NCBI GenBank assembly: GCA_020056155.1
Contig: JAGVII010000554.1
Location: forward strand, 1-5,481
Direction of reading: 5' to 3'
Origin: Afipia sp.
Lineage (GTDB): Bacteria > Pseudomonadota > Alphaproteobacteria > Rhizobiales > Xanthobacteraceae
DNA: 5,481 bases
Numbering within the stretch: the stretch's first letter is position 1; every line of letters begins with the position of its first letter. Of the stretch, positions 3,423 to 5,481 are shown piece after piece. The notes under the pieces were generated by a model that was not told where the DNA came from, ran no database searches, and worked only from the letters and a program-made list of their open reading frames with translations. The position numbers and the translations under genes were made by a program.

Positions 3423-5194
3423 GCGACCACCCATTCCTGCAACGCGACCATTCCTTTGCCTGGATAGGAAATGACCTCGATCGCGCTGAGCTCGCTGAGG
3501 CGTCCGCGCATGTTGCTGCCGGTGGGCTCCCAGCCGACGGCGCCGGCGAGATCTTCGCGCGTGATGGGCGTCGCGCCGGATTGCAGCAAATGGTTGAAAA
3601 GCTGCAGCTGCGGGTTCGTCAGCATGGCTTTGATGCTGTCGACTAGCGTCGCGCTCATGTCCGGCGCCGGCGCGGCCGCTTGGCCGGTTTCCGTCAGGGC
3701 CACGACGCCAGACGCCGGATAGTGGATGAGCCCGGCCGAGGACAACTCGCTGAGGCGTCCGCGCATGTTGCTGCCGCCGACCTTCCAGCCTGCGATCGCG
3801 GCGAGCTGGCTGCGCGACGGCTGCGGATGACCCATTTGCAGCCACCAGGCCAGCGCGCGCAGAAGGTGAGCCTGGGGATTAGTAAGAGATCCATCACCGC
3901 TCGCCGCAGCCGGTGATGATGCGCGCGGCGCTGGGGAAACCGCCGCGCGCGGCGGGGCGGGAGGCGGGGGTGCTACCGCCGGCGAGCCCGATTTCTTGGC
4001 AGCTTCCTTCGTTGCCGCCTTGACGTGTTTTTTGGTGGCACGTTCGAGAACGGCCTGCATGCGCTTGTCGGAAGTCTCAAGCGTCGTCGTGGCGATCTTG
4101 ATCGACGCCAAAATGCCGCCCGCCAGTTCGCGCCAAGCAGCCGTGACGTCGTTCACGCCCTCCGCATAGCCTTCGACCTTGCCGATCGCGCGGCCGCGCG
4201 CCTCGGCTGTAGCGACAGCGTTCTTGTCGATCGCGGGCGCCGTCGGCGTCGACGTCGATCTGCGGATCTGCGCCTCGAGTTCGGCGACGCGCTTCTGCAG
4301 CGCCTTCGGATCCTTGGCTTCGGCATCGGTTTTGACCTTGGCGAACTTCGCCTGCAGTTTCTCAAGGTCGATCGGCGAGAGACGTTTCGCCGCATTGCCG
4401 GTGCCCTGCACCTTGCTGCTGTCGTAGGTCTTCGGCAGCGGGAAGACGACGCGCTTGAGGAAGTTCGCTTCTGGTGACCATACCCACGCCTCGCCGTTCT
4501 TGAGGCTCGGTAGCGACGATATGATTTCCTTGCCGGTTTCCTTATCAGCCTGGTCGGCGATCCATTCTTCGACGGCCTTACGATCCTGCGGCGCGATCAG
4601 GCGCATGGCGACCAGCGACTCGACCTGGGTGAGACTGTCTTTGTGGACCTTCGCAGGGCGCTGGCTGATCAGCACGATCCGGAGCCCGCGCGATCGGCCG
4701 AGGCTGATCAGATTGTTCGCGGCGTGCAGCATGTCCGGCATCGCGCCGGAGCCGCGGCTGCCCGCCTGAGGGGCGAATAGATGGCACTCATCAATCACCA
4801 GGCGCAGCGGTCCCTGATTCACGCGCAAGATCGTGTCCGCAAAATCAGTGAAGAACCGCATGCGCTCGGACGTCTTCAATTTGGTGGTGTCCAGGATGGC
4901 CGGCGTATTCGAGCCGCCGATCGCCTCGGCCATCATTTCGCCCTGGGTGCCCAGGAGCGGATAGTCGCCATGGTCGCCGCCGAAGACGTAGATCGGCAGG
5001 CCCTTGCTCTTGCCGTCGGCGTTGAGGCGAAGGCCCCACCAGGCGCCGGTCGGATCGATCACGCAAACGCGCTCCTCGGCCTCGAGCGCGGGCTCGATAA
5101 TGCCGCTCTTGGCCGAACCAGTTTTGCCGCTGCCGGTCTTTCCGACGAAGGCAATGTGATGCTCGAGGGCGGACCTCGGGATAGGGTTTTTCAT
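3419..5194 (-). CDS. HerA/FtsK-like P-loop ATPase with coiled coil and two C-terminal winged-helix-like repeats
   Basis: This 591-aa protein is predicted to be a ring-forming ATP-driven DNA translocase or helicase of the HerA/FtsK class (DUF87-like). Numbered from the ATG at 5194, the Walker A motif GKTGSGKT is at 18-25 and VIDPTGAWWGL begins near residue 46. The Walker B motif LVIDE is at 132-136 (Asp135, Glu136), and the ISQRP motif at 176-180 is typical of HerA-class ATPases. A predicted coiled coil covers about 275-313 and a Pro/Ala-rich linker about 405-434. Two related units follow, starting LTNPQ at 437 and 525, each with GSNMRGRLSEL (474-484, 559-569) in a winged-helix-like context ending in a VAL strand. 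All catalytic motifs look intact. The frame is open to a GTG at 5230, but AGGA lies 6 bases before 5194. It heads the operon and ends in an ATGA overlap. It could serve phage DNA processing, element transfer or defence. No NurA-like nuclease is encoded in the window. Confidence 0.9.
   Translation of the reverse strand: MKNPIPRSALEHHIAFVGKTGSGKTGSAKSGIIEPALEAEERVCVIDPTGAWWGLRLNADGKSKGLPIYVFGGDHGDYPLLGTQGEMMAEAIGGSNTPAILDTTKLKTSERMRFFTDFADTILRVNQGPLRLVIDECHLFAPQAGSRGSGAMPDMLHAANNLISLGRSRGLRIVLISQRPAKVHKDSLTQVESLVAMRLIAPQDRKAVEEWIADQADKETGKEIISSLPSLKNGEAWVWSPEANFLKRVVFPLPKTYDSSKVQGTGNAAKRLSPIDLEKLQAKFAKVKTDAEAKDPKALQKRVAELEAQIRRSTSTPTAPAIDKNAVATAEARGRAIGKVEGYAEGVNDVTAAWRELAGGILASIKIATTTLETSDKRMQAVLERATKKHVKAATKEAAKKSGSPAVAPPPPAPPRAAVSPAPRASSPAAASGDGSLTNPQAHLLRALAWWLQMGHPQPSRSQLAAIAGWKVGGSNMRGRLSELSSAGLIHYPASGVVALTETGQAAAPAPDMSATLVDSIKAMLTNPQLQLFNHLLQSGATPITREDLAGAVGWEPTGSNMRGRLSELSAIEVISYPGKGMVALQEWVVA
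3491..3521. repeat. 31-bp direct repeat, copy in the second winged-helix-like unit
   Basis: These 31 bases are identical to 3746-3776, 255 bp away, and encode GSNMRGRLSEL in the last unit of the ATPase. Exact identity at DNA level over 31 bases, while the flanks have diverged, points to a partly preserved or recombined internal duplication. Confidence 0.9.
3746..3776. repeat. 31-bp direct repeat, copy in the first winged-helix-like unit
   Basis: This is the partner of 3491-3521, in the same reading frame (255 bp is 85 codons). It encodes the same GSNMRGRLSEL segment, which lies where a recognition helix would be in a winged helix. Confidence 0.9.
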
Positions 5195-5200
5195 CGGACG

Positions 5201-5204
5201 TCCT
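5201..5204 (-). promoter_or_regulatory. Ribosome binding site AGGA of the ATPase gene
   Basis: AGGA on the minus strand, 6 bases before the ATG at 5194, decides the start in favour of this ATG over the GTG at 5230, which has no recognisable site upstream. Confidence 0.65.
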
Positions 5205-5329
5205 GGTTGGATGTGAGGGGGAACTCGCACGCAACGAACGCCAAAAGCCCGCGACCAGGTGCGCGGCGGCTGCGCGTTGGGGCGGGGAAAACGAACAGAT
5301 CTTTGCGGAGAACGCCGTAAGAACCGGCT

Positions 5330-5351
5330 GTCAGAATCGCGTCAGAATCGC
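5330..5351. repeat. Exact 11-bp tandem duplication
   Basis: GTCAGAATCGC occurs twice head to tail with no spacer (5330-5340 and 5341-5351), 34 bases from the 3' end of the tRNA gene. The position, close to a tRNA 3' end, suggests an arm-type integrase or excisionase site, or an operator for the adjacent operon. It could also be a chance tandem duplication. Confidence 0.85.
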
Positions 5352-5384
5352 TTTGGGAAAACTGAGCAGATTCAATGTTGTAGA

Positions 5385-5461
5385 TGGTCGGGGCACGAGG
5401 ATTCGAACCTCGGACCTGCAGTACCCAAAACTGCCGCGCTACCAGGCTACGCTATACCCCG
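5385..5461 (-). tRNA. tRNA-Pro(UGG)
   Basis: This is a complete 77-base tRNA on the minus strand. The acceptor stem CGGGGTA/TGCCCCG pairs over 7 bp (one G-T). The D arm contains AGCCTGGTA. The anticodon stem is GCAGT/ACTGC with loop TTTGGGT, giving anticodon TGG (proline, codon CCA). The T arm is CGAGG-TTCGAAT-CCTCG. The discriminator is A and the CCA end is encoded (5385-5387). Its 3' end points at the gene cluster, the geometry seen where a tyrosine integrase uses a tRNA 3' end as attachment site. No element copy of the 3' end is in the window, so this role is unproven. Confidence 0.96.
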
Positions 5462-5481
5462 ATGACCCAGTCGATACACGC

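Larger units (their letters stand above)
5195..5384. other. Noncoding region between the tRNA-Pro gene and the ATPase operon
   Basis: These 190 bases hold no convincing gene. They should contain the promoter of the right operon, reading leftward. CTGACA near 5329-5334 on the minus strand resembles a -35 box, but no good -10 follows at 16-18 bases. The region also holds the 11-bp tandem duplication at 5330-5351. The part next to the ATPase start contains its ribosome binding site (AGGA, 5201-5204). If an element is integrated at the tRNA, the junction lies at the right end of this region. Confidence 0.6.

Noticed and set aside
3041..3646. Plus-strand open frame of 201 codons, with others at 4781-5320 and 335-805
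   Set aside because: They lie opposite well-supported minus-strand genes, have Arg/Ala/Ser-rich compositions typical of high-GC shadow frames, and show no recognisable motif.
3423..3845. Upstream extension of the 67-aa gene to a 208-codon frame
   Set aside because: The extra part overlaps the ATPase C-terminus in another frame and reads as an Arg-rich repetitive shadow, and the ATGA overlap supports the short form.
5195..5230. GTG at 5230 as the start of the ATPase
   Set aside because: There is no ribosome binding site before it, whereas the ATG at 5194 has AGGA at a 6-base spacing and places the P-loop at the usual distance from the N-terminus.
5259..5465. Plus-strand frame ending in a GHEDSNLGP-type peptide
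   Set aside because: This peptide is the well-known translation of the antisense strand of a tRNA gene; the DNA is the tRNA-Pro gene on the minus strand.
1..5481. CRISPR array, insertion sequence or transposase
   Set aside because: No regularly spaced repeats, no terminal inverted repeats with a transposase frame and no DDE or tyrosine recombinase motif were seen.

Overview
The window is a high-GC stretch in which all supported genes lie on the minus strand, so it is read from right to left. The gene content suggests a prophage or integrative element in an alphaproteobacterium, most likely Hyphomicrobiales (Bradyrhizobium or Rhodopseudomonas-like). The basis is small phage-type hypothetical proteins with family resemblances I know from that group, an ASCH-type protein, a HerA-like ATPase, and a flanking tRNA gene whose 3' end faces the cluster. 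No structural phage gene, integrase or selectable cargo gene is in view, so the element type is an inference.

Right edge (5195-5481): a complete tRNA-Pro(UGG) gene with an encoded CCA. It is followed by about 190 bp without a gene, which carries an exact 11-bp tandem duplication. This is a plausible element/chromosome junction.

Right block (1885-5194): six genes with no intergenic space. The first encodes a HerA/FtsK-like P-loop ATPase with a coiled coil, an Ala/Pro linker and two tandem winged-helix-like C-terminal repeats. Then come a 67-aa basic protein, a 99-aa acidic protein, a 70-aa Cys-cluster protein, a 115-aa phage hypothetical and a 162-aa ASCH-like protein. All five junctions are 4-base stop/start overlaps (four ATGA, one GTGA), so this looks like one translationally coupled operon.

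Middle (1788-1884): a 97-bp gap holding a perfect 12-bp palindrome, a candidate operator or boundary element between two gene blocks.

Left block (1-1787): a 142-aa protein with two CxxC knuckles, a 94-aa phage hypothetical, a 61-aa CxxC protein overlapping it by 25 bases, a 127-aa coiled-coil phage hypothetical, and a 5'-complete gene that runs off the left edge. The 127-aa gene is preceded by an 8-bp-stem inverted repeat that overlaps its ribosome binding site.

Functionally, only the ATPase (ring-type DNA translocase or helicase motor) and the ASCH-like protein (nucleic-acid-binding fold) can be given a biochemical class. The rest are small, conserved-looking accessory proteins, three with Cys clusters that suggest zinc binding. 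A DNA- or RNA-handling module of a mobile element is a reasonable reading, but no pathway can be assigned from the sequence alone.
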